A stretch of DNA of 64,000 nucleotides from Martinezella dioscoreae (lineage in GTDB: Bacteria; Pseudomonadota; Alphaproteobacteria; Rhizobiales; Rhizobiaceae), in contig NZ_BLAJ01000001.1 of the NCBI RefSeq assembly GCF_009176305.1, forward strand, positions 372,001 to 436,000, in the 5' to 3' direction. Position 1 is the first letter of the stretch; each line of letters opens with the position of its first letter. The position numbers and the translations under genes are program-made. Positions 26,748 to 35,148 of this stretch are shown in pieces. The notes below the pieces were generated by a model. The model ran no database searches, was not told the origin of the DNA, and saw nothing but the letters and a program-made list of their open reading frames with translations.

Positions 26748-26766
26748 TGTGATAATAATAATCACA
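26748..26766 (+). promoter_or_regulatory. Inverted repeat TGTGAT-N7-ATCACA before the second flavoprotein
   Basis: A perfect 6-base inverted repeat just ahead of the AAAAAGGGG ribosome site. The arms resemble half-sites of CRP/FNR proteins but the spacing between TGTGA and TCACA is 9, not the usual 6-8. It may be a second operator of this promoter. Confidence 0.35.
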
Positions 26767-26782
26767 AACCAAAAAGGGGCAG

Positions 26783-28354
26783 ATGATGAGCTACGATGCG
26801 ATCATAGTCGGGGCCGGCCACAATGGCCTGGCGGCGGCGGTGCATTTGGCCGCCAAGGGCTGGAAGGTTGCCGTCATCGAGGGAAATGCAGAGCCTGGCG
26901 GTGCCGTCAAGACTCGTGAGGTGACGCTGCCCGGCTTCCGGCATGATCTTTGTGCCATGAATCTCTCCATGTTTGCCGGCTCGGCCTTCTTTGCGCAATA
27001 TAAGAACGAGCTTTCGGCCGAAGGGCTGGACTTCATACCTGCAGCGGATTGTTTCGCTAGCGTGTTTCGCGACAACACCTATCTCGGCGTCAGCACCGAT
27101 CTGGAAAAGACCGCTGGCGCCATCGCCGATATCTCACCGCAGGATGCTGCAGCCTGGCGCAATATGCTCTCTACGTTCGGTGCGGATGCCCCGCATATTT
27201 TCGGCCTGCTCGGCTCGCCCATGCCATCCCTGGCCGCCGCCAGGGTTGTCTGGAAGGCTTGGCGCGAAAAGGGAATGGGCTGGATTTATGACACCGCGCG
27301 TATGCTCTTTGCCTCGCCGCGCGATTTTCTCGATGCCCGTTTCCAGAATACCAAGCTCAAGACGATGATGGCCGCCTGGGGGCTGCATCTCGACTTTGCG
27401 CCCGATGTCGCCGGCGGTGCGCTGTTTCCCTATCTCGAATCCATGGCCAATCAGGCCTTCGGCATGGTGATCGGCAAGGGCGGAGCCGATACGATCATCA
27501 AGGCAATGGCGGCCGTGCTGACGAGCAAGGGCGGTGAGCTGATGCTGGGTACGCGCGTCGACAAGATCGTCACGTCGGGCGGCAGGGCAACCGGTGTTGT
27601 TCTCGCCGACGGGCGCCGGTACGAGGCGAAGCGGGCCGTTATCGCCAATGTCCATCCGCAGATCCTGTTCGGTAAGCTTCTGGACCAGGACCCGTCACGC
27701 CGGGAGTTCGACGGCAAGGTGTCCCGCTTCCGGGCCGGACCCGGCACGATGATGATCCATCTGGCGCTGTCTGGCCTTCCGCATTGGACGGCAGGCCAGG
27801 CGCTGCAGAATTTCGCCTATGTGCATATCGCGCCGGATCTCGAAATGATGTCGCGCGTCTATGCCGAGGCGATGGGCGGGCTTCTGCCGGCGGAGCCTGC
27901 GCTCGTGATCGGGCAGCCGACGGCCATCGACCCGTCGCGCGCGCCGGCCGGACAGCATGTGCTCTGGATACAGGTGCGTGTCCTGCCGGCGGAATTCCGC
28001 GGCGATGCCGCCGGCGAGATCACCGGCACAAGCTGGGACGAGATCAAGGATGCCTATGCCGAGCGTGTCCTCGATATCATCGAGCGCTATGCCCCAGGCT
28101 TGCATGGCAAGATACTTGGCCGTTCAGTCTTTTCGCCCGTCGATCTCGAACGCGAGAACCCGAACCTCGTCGGCGGCGACAATCTCTCGGGCAGTCATCA
28201 TCTCGACCAGAATTTCCTGTTCCGCCCCGTTGCCGGCTATTCGCGATACAGGACGCCCGTGGCATCGCTTTACATGTGCGGGGCTTCGACATGGCCGGGC
28301 GCCGGAACCGGCGCCGGCTCCGGCTTCATGCTGGGGAAAATGCTGGCAAAGTGA
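26783..28354 (+). CDS. Phytoene-dehydrogenase-like FAD oxidoreductase (second paralogue)
   Basis: 523 residues. It starts at tandem ATGs behind AAAAAGGGGCAG. Rossmann motif IIVGAGHNGLAAAVHLAAKG, then EGNAEPGGAVKTREVTLPGF, and C-terminal FAD motif LYMCGASTWPGAGTGAGSG. It shares architecture, length and motif order with the flavoprotein at 23946-25535 but is clearly diverged, so the two may act on successive intermediates or form a heteromer. It is transcribed away from its paralogue and is under a copy of the shared palindrome. A MarR gene follows on the same strand after 97 bases with its own promoter. Confidence 0.82.
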   Translation: MMSYDAIIVGAGHNGLAAAVHLAAKGWKVAVIEGNAEPGGAVKTREVTLPGFRHDLCAMNLSMFAGSAFFAQYKNELSAEGLDFIPAADCFASVFRDNTYLGVSTDLEKTAGAIADISPQDAAAWRNMLSTFGADAPHIFGLLGSPMPSLAAARVVWKAWREKGMGWIYDTARMLFASPRDFLDARFQNTKLKTMMAAWGLHLDFAPDVAGGALFPYLESMANQAFGMVIGKGGADTIIKAMAAVLTSKGGELMLGTRVDKIVTSGGRATGVVLADGRRYEAKRAVIANVHPQILFGKLLDQDPSRREFDGKVSRFRAGPGTMMIHLALSGLPHWTAGQALQNFAYVHIAPDLEMMSRVYAEAMGGLLPAEPALVIGQPTAIDPSRAPAGQHVLWIQVRVLPAEFRGDAAGEITGTSWDEIKDAYAERVLDIIERYAPGLHGKILGRSVFSPVDLERENPNLVGGDNLSGSHHLDQNFLFRPVAGYSRYRTPVASLYMCGASTWPGAGTGAGSGFMLGKMLAK

Positions 28355-28381
28355 CAGTTATGCGACTTGACGGCCAAACCT

Positions 28382-28410
28382 TTGACATTTCAAATATCGT
28401 CCCCTAGATC
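28382..28410 (+). promoter_or_regulatory. Possible sigma-70 promoter of the second MarR gene
   Basis: TTGACA at 28382-28387 and TAGATC at 28405-28410, spacer 17. It lies 41 bases before the MarR ATG. No copy of the shared palindrome lies here, so if this MarR protein controls the regulon it does not appear to autoregulate through the same site. Confidence 0.4.
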
Positions 28411-28451
28411 GCTTAGATTGATGATGCGGAATGATAGGCCGAGGCGACGTC

Positions 28452-28967
28452 ATGACAGAGTCCGAGAGTGCAACCGTTGACCTGGAGATCATTGTTCAGG
28501 GAGCGCAGGAAGGCAAAAAACTGGAGCTGCGGCTCTGGCTGCGCATGCTTTCGACGACGAAGCTGATCTCGCAGGAAATTCGTCGCCGGCTGCGCAACGA
28601 GTTCGGCGCGACCTTGCCGCAATTCGACCTGATGGCGCAGCTTTATCGCGAGCGGGAGGGTCTGCGGCTCGGGGAGCTTTCGAAGCGCACCATGGTCACC
28701 AACGGCAATGTCACCGGACTGGTCGAACGGCTGGAAGCGGATGGCCTCGTGCAGCGCGTGACGCCCGATGGCGACCGGCGCGTGACGGTCGCCAAGCTCA
28801 CGGCGAAGGGCGAGACCCAATTCAGCGCCATGGCTGCCGCTCATGAAGGCTGGCTGCGCGACATGATGGCAGATGTGGAGCCCGCAATCGTTAGCGAGCT
28901 GTGGCAGGATATCGGTGCGGTGAAATCATCCGTCAGCAATCATCTTTCAGGTGTCGATTTCGATTGA
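28452..28967 (+). CDS. MarR-family transcriptional regulator (second of two)
   Basis: 171 residues from the ATG at 28452 (GAGG seven bases upstream); the in-frame ATG at 28431 lacks a site. Winged helix with LPQFDLMAQLYREREGLRLGELS, recognition helix TNGNVTGLVERLEADGLVQR and wing DGDRRVTVAKLTAKG. This type of MarR protein is often found next to aromatic CoA-pathway genes and senses the aryl-CoA. It is in the centre of the supercluster and is a leading candidate to bind TTTTAAGCTTAAAA. It ends 9 bases from the convergent permease gene. Confidence 0.9.
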   Translation: MTESESATVDLEIIVQGAQEGKKLELRLWLRMLSTTKLISQEIRRRLRNEFGATLPQFDLMAQLYREREGLRLGELSKRTMVTNGNVTGLVERLEADGLVQRVTPDGDRRVTVAKLTAKGETQFSAMAAAHEGWLRDMMADVEPAIVSELWQDIGAVKSSVSNHLSGVDFD

Positions 28968-28976
28968 TGCTGGCCC

Positions 28977-29651
28977 TTATCTGGCACGTTCGCTCTTGAA
29001 CTTCTTTTCAAGCACGCTGACGAGGCGGACCATCGGCCAGAGCAGGATGATGTAGATCAGCGCGGCCATGATCAGCGGCGATGGGTTGGCGTAGAAGCCT
29101 TGGGCGTTCTGCCCTTCTTTCAGCAGTTCCGGCAAAGCCACGGTCGAAGCAAGCGACGTATCCTTGAACATCGATACGCAATTGCTCGTCGTCGGTGGGA
29201 TGACGATGCGGACCGCTTGCGGCAGCACGACCTTGTAGAGCGTGATCAGGAAGGGAATGCCGAGAGCGGCGGCCGCCTCGAACTGGCCGCGCGGCACGCT
29301 TTCGATTCCTGAGCGGAAGACTTCGGCCGAGTAGGCGGCCAGCACGATCGAGAAGCCGAGGATCGCCGACCACCATGCGGAAAAGCTGATGCCGACGAAG
29401 GGTAGCGCGTAATAGATCAGGATCAGCACGACCAGCATCGGCATGGCGCGCATGATGTCGATATAGGCGATCATCAGGAGCTGCAGCGGCTTGGGGGCAT
29501 AGAGGCGCACCAGGCTGACGACGAGGCCGCCGGTGACGCCGATCAGGATGCTGACCACGCCGAGGGCGATGGTCATCCAAAGCCCGCGTAGCAGCTGCGG
29601 GAAGGCCGAGATCATGACGTCGGAATTGAAGAAGGTATCGACGAAAGACAT
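28977..29651 (-). CDS. Amino-acid ABC transporter permease (HisM/GlnP type)
   Basis: 224 residues from the ATG at 29651 (GGGAG before it). It has about five membrane helices and the EAA-loop region GQFEAAAALGIPFLITLYKVVLPQAVRIVIPP that contacts the ATPase. The family works as a homodimer or with a second permease. It follows the binding-protein gene. No ATP-binding gene of this type lies nearby, so the ATPase must come from elsewhere in the genome. Confidence 0.9.
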   Translation of the reverse strand: MSFVDTFFNSDVMISAFPQLLRGLWMTIALGVVSILIGVTGGLVVSLVRLYAPKPLQLLMIAYIDIMRAMPMLVVLILIYYALPFVGISFSAWWSAILGFSIVLAAYSAEVFRSGIESVPRGQFEAAAALGIPFLITLYKVVLPQAVRIVIPPTTSNCVSMFKDTSLASTVALPELLKEGQNAQGFYANPSPLIMAALIYIILLWPMVRLVSVLEKKFKSERAR

Positions 29652-29733
29652 TGGCACTCCCGCGTGCGAAACGAAGACGAGGTTTCCTGCATCCACGCCG
29701 GTCGTCGCGACCGGCGCAGTCTCATTTCAATAA

Positions 29734-29747
29734 TGATCTTTTGATCA
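29734..29747. promoter_or_regulatory. Inverted repeat TGATC-TTTT-GATCA
   Basis: Perfect 5-base arms with a 4-base centre, overlapping the stop codon of the binding-protein gene, 83 bases before the permease ATG. The same architecture, TGATC-N4-GATCA, recurs at 34289 next to a GntR regulator gene, which may bind both. Confidence 0.4.
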
Positions 29748-30542
29748 CGCTTTGGGGATCGGCAGTTCGGTCACGGTGGAGGAGCCCGCAGGCGCTTTGC
29801 TGCCGAACCACTTCTCGTGGATCTTATCCAGCGTGCCGTCCTTCTTCATCGCGGTGATCGCATCGTTGATCTTGGCGACGAGTGGCGAATCCTTGGTCAT
29901 CATCAGGCCGTATTGTTCGCCGGTCTTGATGCGATCCTTGATGGCGAAGCCCTTGGTCTTGACGAAGAGATACTGCATGCCCGGGATGTCGCTGACGACG
30001 GCGTCGATGCGGCCTGCGCCGAGATCAAGGAACATGTCCTGCTGCGAGTTGTAGCCCTTGACGTCGGCAAAACCCTGCGCGGCCTTGTTGTCGTTGGCCC
30101 ATTTTTCACCCGTGGAACCCGAAAGTACGCCGATAGTTTTGCCCTTGAGATCGGCAAGCGCCTTGATCGCGCTGCCATCCTTGGCGGCGACGCCCATATC
30201 GGAGTCGTAATAGGGCTGGGTGAAGGACTGCGACTTCAGGCGTTCCGGCGTAATCGTGATGGACGAGATCGCCACGTCGATGCGCTTGGAACTGGTTGCC
30301 GCAAACAGGGCCTGAAAGCCGTAGTCGGCGATATTAGTGGTCATGCCGGCGCGCTTGGCCGCTTCGTTGACGATGTCGACCTCGAAGCCTTCGAAGCTGC
30401 CATTCGCGGTCTTGTATTCGAAGGGCGGGTTGTTGGGATAGGAGCCGACGTTCAGCACATCGGCGGCATAGGCGAAGTGGCTTCCGCCGGCCAGGCCGAC
30501 GGCGGTCGCGAGGACCAGCAGACTGCGACGAGTAATGGGCAT
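29745..30542 (-). CDS. Amino-acid ABC transporter substrate-binding protein (family 3)
   Basis: 265 residues from the ATG at 30542, preceded by GGGAGACCAAGAAA. The first 26 residues are a Sec signal peptide (RRSLLVLATAVGLAGGSHFAYA, cleaved before AD). The mature part begins LNVGSYPNNPPFEY and has the family-3 motifs FEGFEVDIVNEAAKRAG and DVAISSITITPERLKSQSFTQPYY. It binds an amino acid in the periplasm. Its gene sits between an aminotransferase and the matching permease, so imported amino acid is probably transaminated at once. Confidence 0.9.
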   Translation of the reverse strand: MPITRRSLLVLATAVGLAGGSHFAYAADVLNVGSYPNNPPFEYKTANGSFEGFEVDIVNEAAKRAGMTTNIADYGFQALFAATSSKRIDVAISSITITPERLKSQSFTQPYYDSDMGVAAKDGSAIKALADLKGKTIGVLSGSTGEKWANDNKAAQGFADVKGYNSQQDMFLDLGAGRIDAVVSDIPGMQYLFVKTKGFAIKDRIKTGEQYGLMMTKDSPLVAKINDAITAMKKDGTLDKIHEKWFGSKAPAGSSTVTELPIPKA

Positions 30543-30623
30543 TTTCTTGGTCTCCCTCTGGTTATGGCTGCGGGCTTTTCCTCTCACCCGCGGGGTATTC
30601 CGTCCGCCCGACCGGCGGCCGTA

Positions 30624-31829
30624 TCATGTCATGGCGTTGACCATGCGATCGAGCGCGATGCGCATCTGTTCGGTGTCGCGGAATGTGCACATGCGCAGGA
30701 ACGCGCGTGATGCCTCGCCAAAGTGATATCCAGGCGCCAGGCCGACGCGGGCCGTTTCAAGAATGCGCTCGCACAGCGCCGTTGCGTCGGGCTCGCCCTG
30801 CAGTGCGAAGAAGGCATACATGCCGCCGCGCGGCTTTTCCGGCAGGATAATGCCGGGTATTTTCGGCAGCTTCTCATAGGCTAGATCGAGGCCCGTCTTG
30901 ATGCGCCCGCGGATTTCTGAAACCAGCGGCTCGCCTTCACGAAGGGCGGCGGCGGCACCGGCCTGAACCATGGCCGAGGTGCCGCTGTTGATATACTGCG
31001 TCATGGCGCCAAGCTGGTCGGCAACGGCAGATGGGTGTGTCAGCCAGCCGACGCGCCAGCCGGTCATCGCCCAGGCTTTCGAGAAGCTGTTGATCGCGAT
31101 GACGCGATCGCCATCCTCGGCCACTTGCAGGATCGAAGGGGCAATGTCGCCATCGAAATAGAGGCGGGCATAGACCTCATCGGAAATGATCCAGATGCCG
31201 GTGCGGCGGCTGAAATCCAGCAGTGCCTGCATTTCCTCGCGCGACGCTGTCCAGCCCGTGGGGTTGGAGGGCGTCGACAGGAAGATGGCGCGGGTGCGGG
31301 CATCGCAACGGGCAAAAAGCTTGTCGAGATCGAGGCGCCAATCGGTATCGAAATCGAGTGACACAGCGCGGGGCTCGCCGCCGATCAGATGGATGGCGTT
31401 ATGGATGTTCGGCCATTGCGGCGCGACATAGACGACATTGGTGCCGACATCGACGAGCAGTTCAAGCGCCATGTAGAGCGCCTGCATGCCGCCGGGGGCG
31501 ACCGTCGTGCGTTCGATCGGGATGGGGCGGCCGTGCCAATGCGTCTGATAGTCGGATAAGGCTTCGTTCAGCGTCGCCAACCCGCGCATATTCGGAACGT
31601 AGAAAGTTGCGCCGTCGTCGAGCGCTTTCTTCGCAGCATCGCGGATGAACTCCGGCGTCACGATATCGCCTTCGCCGAACCAGAGCGGAATGACGCCGCC
31701 GAGTTCGCGGGCGCGCTTGGCGAGCACGGCGATATTGTCGGTGCGCATGTCGCGGATCTGGGCGCGAATGCCTTCAAGAGCATCGCGGCCCGTCATCGCG
31801 TTCGGCAGGTTATGCTGCGGTAGAGACAA
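30624..31829 (-). CDS. Class I/II PLP aminotransferase
   Basis: 401 residues with a TTG start at 31829; AGGGGAAATTTC lies directly before it, whereas the in-frame ATG at 31796 has no ribosome site. Fold type I features: SNPTGWTASREEM, DEVYARLYFDG, and the PLP lysine in NSFSKAWAMTGWRVGWL. Family members transaminate aspartate, aromatic or branched amino acids with 2-oxoglutarate. It leads an operon with an amino-acid importer and lies behind the one perfect copy of the shared palindrome. It most likely converts an imported amino acid to the 2-oxoacid used by IorAB; that link is inference. Confidence 0.88.
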   Translation of the reverse strand: MSLPQHNLPNAMTGRDALEGIRAQIRDMRTDNIAVLAKRARELGGVIPLWFGEGDIVTPEFIRDAAKKALDDGATFYVPNMRGLATLNEALSDYQTHWHGRPIPIERTTVAPGGMQALYMALELLVDVGTNVVYVAPQWPNIHNAIHLIGGEPRAVSLDFDTDWRLDLDKLFARCDARTRAIFLSTPSNPTGWTASREEMQALLDFSRRTGIWIISDEVYARLYFDGDIAPSILQVAEDGDRVIAINSFSKAWAMTGWRVGWLTHPSAVADQLGAMTQYINSGTSAMVQAGAAAALREGEPLVSEIRGRIKTGLDLAYEKLPKIPGIILPEKPRGGMYAFFALQGEPDATALCERILETARVGLAPGYHFGEASRAFLRMCTFRDTEQMRIALDRMVNAMT

Positions 31830-31944
31830 GAAATTTCCCCTGGGAATTCTGTATTGGAGGGTTCAAACGGCTGCGGCAGCTTTCACTTGAGCAACCCCTC
31901 AATTTCGAATGGTTATCCAAAAGCCGTCGTATTTCAAGGACAAA

Positions 31945-31958
31945 TTTTAAGCTTAAAA
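31945..31958 (-). promoter_or_regulatory. Perfect regulon operator TTTTAAGCTTAAAA
   Basis: A perfectly self-complementary 14-mer, 115 bases upstream of the aminotransferase start, and the best copy in the window. It defines the consensus used for the other sites. Confidence 0.65.
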
Positions 31959-32017
31959 AGTCTGGCATCTTGCTCGATTTTCTATTGCCCCTCGAAGTGG
32001 TAACACTCTGAAAGAGA

Positions 32018-32800
32018 TCATCTTTCTTTCGTCTCCTTCATATGCTTGACCTGTTTCGCGGCATCGACAGCGGCGGCCAGACTGGCGCCGAGAAACATCG
32101 TGTCGCTCGCGAGAATGAAGAAGCTGATACCGGCTTCGAACCATGCGCCGATATCATCGGGCGAGGGGCGGAAGATGCCGACTGCGCGGCCGGCGGCCAA
32201 AGTGGTTTCGGTGATGGTTCTGATCGCCGCATCGAGCCTGTCCTTGCCGGTTGGTCCCATGGCGTCGATCGAAACGGAGAGATCGCCGGGGCCGATGAAG
32301 ATGAGGTCGACGCCGTCAACGGCGACGATCTCGGCTATATTGGCAAGCCCCTCGGCCGTCTCGACCTGGATCGCAAGCAGCAGTTCTTCATTGGCTTTCG
32401 CGAGATAGTCCGGAATGCGGTAGCCATAGGCGGCTGCACGACCCGGGCCGACGCCACGGGCACCGAGCGGGGGATAGCGGGTGGCCTTGACGGCGGCGCG
32501 CGCCTGTTCCGCCGTTGAAACGCGCGGCACGAGAACGCCTGCAGCGCCGGCATCCAGGACGGTTGCGATATCCTCAGCCGTATGGCCGGGCACGCGGACC
32601 ATGGCGGGAACGCGATGGACATCGGCGGCGCGGATCAGATCCTCGATGCGTTCGCGGCTGATCTGCGAATGCTCCCAGTCGATGCAGAGGAAATCGATGC
32701 CGGAGGCTGCCGTGACTTCGATGGCGACCGGATGCGGAATAGCCGCAAACGTACCAATCAGCAGCTTCTGCTCGATACAGTTCCGGCGGAAATCGCTCAT
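32018..32800 (-). CDS. HpcH/HpaI-family aldolase/citrate lyase-like protein
   Basis: 260 residues from the ATG at 32800, which has TGAGGATGACG in front of it; the upstream in-frame starts are less well placed. Family motifs are FLCIDWEHSQISRERIEDLI, PAMVRVPG, GVLVPRVSTAEQARAAV, ARGVGPGRAAAYGY, metal ligand Glu in IQVETAEGLANI and Asp in IFIGPGDLSVSI. These metal-dependent aldolases cleave 2-oxo-4-hydroxy acids to pyruvate and an aldehyde. It follows the class V PLP gene by 168 bases on the same strand. The acid it splits is not evident. Confidence 0.88.
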   Translation of the reverse strand: MSDFRRNCIEQKLLIGTFAAIPHPVAIEVTAASGIDFLCIDWEHSQISRERIEDLIRAADVHRVPAMVRVPGHTAEDIATVLDAGAAGVLVPRVSTAEQARAAVKATRYPPLGARGVGPGRAAAYGYRIPDYLAKANEELLLAIQVETAEGLANIAEIVAVDGVDLIFIGPGDLSVSIDAMGPTGKDRLDAAIRTITETTLAAGRAVGIFRPSPDDIGAWFEAGISFFILASDTMFLGASLAAAVDAAKQVKHMKETKER

Positions 32801-32968
32801 CGTCATCCTCATTTTAGCGGTCTCCCGACGAGGGATAGACCGAAAGATACAACTGCGAAACGGCAATCTGTTCTGCGTTCAGAACAGCTTTTCGTGCCAT
32901 CAAGCAGCGGCACGGAAGCATTGCGGTGGCGGAGTTGTTCGGGCGCCGCCACCGCTCTGAGGCACGGC

Positions 32969-34249
32969 TTACTTGCGACGCGCCATGATCTCGGTCAGGA
33001 CCGCGTCGAACCGCGCGATCTCTTCGACCTTGTTATAATGCACCAGCGACACGCGGATGGCACCCGTTTCCATGGACAAGCCAAGGCGCTTCATCAGGCG
33101 TGGTGCGAACATGTGGCCGTCACGCAGGCCGATGCGCTGCTTGCCCATCTCGTCTGCGAATTCCTGCGGCGTGATGCCCGGCATGTTGAAGCAGATCGTG
33201 GGAACGCGTTGCTCCAGGCGGTTCTCGTCGGAGATGCCGTAGATGGTGGCACCGTGGCGCTTCAACACGGCAATCATCTCGCGCGACAGCATCTGTTCGT
33301 ATTGGCGGATTGCGCCCATGGCGGCGGCGAGCGCCTCGCGACGGCTGTGGTTGCCATCAGGCAGGAACCGACGGCCGAGCGCTTCGAGATATTTGACCGC
33401 CGCGTTCATGCCAGCGACGTTCTCATAGGTGAAGGTGCCGACCTCGATCTTATAGGGCGGGACGTCCGGAATGAAGTCTTCCTTGAATGTGGGAAGCTTG
33501 ACCAGCGCGTCGTAGCGGCCCCAGAGGAAGCCCATATGCGGCGAGAAATTCTTGTAGCCGGAGCAGACGAGATAGTCGCAACCCCAGGCCTGCACGTCGA
33601 TCAGGCCATGCGGGCCGTAATGGACGCAATCGAGGAAGGTTTCGGCGCCGGCTGCCTGTGCCAGTTTGCAGACGGCTGCGACATCGACGATCGTGCCGAT
33701 GGAATGCGCGGTGACGGTACAGGCGACGAGGCGGGTCTTGTCGTTCAGCAGCGGCTTCAGATCTTCCACATGCAGTGTGCCGTCCTCGCGCATGCGCCAC
33801 CAGACGATCTTGGCGCCATCGGCCTCCAGCGCCATCCAGGTTGCGATGTTGGCATCGTGATCCATGTCGGTGACGACGATCTCGTTGCGTTCGCCGAGCA
33901 GCTTGGCAATGCCGAGGCTGACAAGACGGATGAAGGAGGTGGCGTTCTGGCCGAAGGAGATTTCTTCCGGGCGATAGGCATTGACCAGCATGGCGACGCT
34001 TTCGCGGGCTTCTTCCAGATTGCGGTCGACACCCTGGCTGTGCTGGTATTTCGCCATGCGCTGGACGTTGAAATCGATGAGGTGATTGGCAACAGCATCG
34101 ACGACAGACTGCGGCACCTGCGCGCCGCCCGCATTATCGAGAAAGACGAAATCGCCCGCCTTCCGGATGGCGGGGAACATGGCACGAACCTCGTCGACCG
34201 GGAAGCTGTTGTGAGCGGCGAATTGCGATGCGGAAGCGGCGGAGCTCAT
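32969..34249 (-). CDS. Class V PLP enzyme, cysteine-desulfurase-like family
   Basis: About 426 residues from the ATG at 34249; a TTG at 34285 is in frame but has no ribosome site. Fold type [21 protein letters not shown] at the N-terminus, SHxxxN-type region ([11 protein letters not shown]), THxxTG-like [21 protein letters not shown] for the PLP ring, and PLP lysine in [17 protein letters not shown]. It belongs with csdA-like proteins rather than IscS. Related class V enzymes include kynureninase and 2-aminoethylphosphonate transaminase, so a C-C, C-N or C-S lyase or aminotransferase role on an amino acid is possible. Upstream lie the TGATCATTTGATCA site and a weak regulon palindrome. Confidence 0.85.
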   Translation of the reverse strand: MSSAASASQFAAHNSFPVDEVRAMFPAIRKAGDFVFLDNAGGAQVPQSVVDAVANHLIDFNVQRMAKYQHSQGVDRNLEEARESVAMLVNAYRPEEISFGQNATSFIRLVSLGIAKLLGERNEIVVTDMDHDANIATWMALEADGAKIVWWRMREDGTLHVEDLKPLLNDKTRLVACTVTAHSIGTIVDVAAVCKLAQAAGAETFLDCVHYGPHGLIDVQAWGCDYLVCSGYKNFSPHMGFLWGRYDALVKLPTFKEDFIPDVPPYKIEVGTFTYENVAGMNAAVKYLEALGRRFLPDGNHSRREALAAAMGAIRQYEQMLSREMIAVLKRHGATIYGISDENRLEQRVPTICFNMPGITPQEFADEMGKQRIGLRDGHMFAPRLMKRLGLSMETGAIRVSLVHYNKVEEIARFDAVLTEIMARRK

Positions 34250-34288
34250 GGGATCTCGCTCTGGATGTTGGGATTGGAACCTCAATTT

Positions 34289-34302
34289 TGATCATTTGAT
34301 CA
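34289..34302 (-). promoter_or_regulatory. Candidate GntR operator TGATC-ATTT-GATCA
   Basis: A 5-base inverted repeat with a 4-base centre, 40 bases before the class V PLP enzyme's ATG and about 50 bases after the end of the GntR gene. FCD-type GntR regulators typically bind short palindromes of this size. A second copy is at 29734. Confidence 0.5.
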
Positions 34303-34309
34303 CAAAATA

Positions 34310-34323
34310 CTTTAAGGTTCAAC
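34310..34323 (-). promoter_or_regulatory. Weak regulon palindrome copy before the class V PLP gene
   Basis: CTTTAAGGTTCAAC keeps TTTAAG and the TTnAA right half but matches the consensus at only 10 of 14. It abuts the GntR-type site, so the promoter may be under two controls. Confidence 0.35.
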
Positions 34324-34350
34324 CAAATTTCTGATTCTCTTCTAGCAAGC

Positions 34351-35067
34351 TTAGCGGCGGCCGGAGCCTTTGCGCGGCTCGTCCTGCGTGGTCGGGCAAT
34401 AATCCTGCAGGATTTCGTGGGTGCGTCTAATATCGGCGACGACGCCGTCGCGAGCTGCGGCGAAGTCTCCCGCCTTCAACGCCTTGACGATGGCAACATG
34501 CTCGCCGGCAGGGTCAAGCTCGCCGCTGCGCATCAAAGGTTCGACGGAGGCTGAGAGCATGCGCATATAGGGGCCGAAACGCAGCCATAAGGTCTCGATC
34601 AGCTGCAGCAGTACCTCGGAGCCAGAGGCGCGGTAGATGGTGAAGTGGAACTGCTGGTTCTTGGCCATCAGGTCGTAGATGTTGGCGCCGAGGCCGATCA
34701 CATGCTGCTCGCCGGCGATGCGTTCCAGTGCGGCGATATCTGTAGGGGTCAGGTTCGGGATGCCGAGCTCGGCGGCGAGCCCTTCCACGGCGATGCGGGC
34801 GCGGCAGAGATCGTCCAGGCGGGCAAGCGTGACGATAGGGATGCGGGCCGAGCCATTGGCGGCAATCTCAAGCGCATTTTCGGCCGCCAGCCGGCGCAGG
34901 GCTTCGCGCACCGGCATATTGCTGGTGCCGAAGGTTTCGGCGAGCGAGGCGATGGTCAGCGTCTGGCCGGGATCGAAATTGCCTGCCATCAGCGCGTTTC
35001 GCAGCTGCTGATAGACGCTCTCCTGGATCGTCGTTCTGGAGGACACCGGTTCCAGGGCTATGCGCAC
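34351..35067 (-). CDS. GntR-family regulator, FadR/FCD subfamily
   Basis: 238 residues. The winged helix (residues 12-75) has SVYQQLRNALMAGNFDPGQTLTIASLAETFGTSNMPVREALRRL; the all-helical FCD ligand domain follows, with its metal-type residues (DDLCRARIAVEG, NQQFHFTIYRASG, EHVAIVKALKAGD). Such regulators bind a carboxylic acid and repress or activate nearby catabolic genes. It stands at the upstream border of the supercluster, next to the TGATC-N4-GATCA site in front of the PLP gene. Confidence 0.92.
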   Translation of the reverse strand: MRIALEPVSSRTTIQESVYQQLRNALMAGNFDPGQTLTIASLAETFGTSNMPVREALRRLAAENALEIAANGSARIPIVTLARLDDLCRARIAVEGLAAELGIPNLTPTDIAALERIAGEQHVIGLGANIYDLMAKNQQFHFTIYRASGSEVLLQLIETLWLRFGPYMRMLSASVEPLMRSGELDPAGEHVAIVKALKAGDFAAARDGVVADIRRTHEILQDYCPTTQDEPRKGSGRR

Positions 35068-35148
35068 GCTTGTTTCCTCTCCGTCTTTCGGGACTCGTTC
35101 ATGGTAGAACGAAGGGTGGGCGGAAGGAAAGGGTTCTCTGAGCGGCGG

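Noticed and set aside
26748..26766. TGTGAT...ATCACA as a CRP site
   Set aside because: The half-sites look right, but the spacing between TGTGA and TCACA is 9 instead of 6-8; kept only as an unassigned inverted repeat.
23946..28354. Carotenoid (phytoene) desaturases
   Set aside because: Only the FAD motifs agree; no crtB, crtE or other carotenoid gene is present and the neighbours are catabolic.
32969..34249. Class V PLP enzyme as kynureninase
   Set aside because: The pathway context is tempting, but the motifs and length match cysteine-desulfurase-like proteins better, and no kynureninase-specific residues could be recognised.
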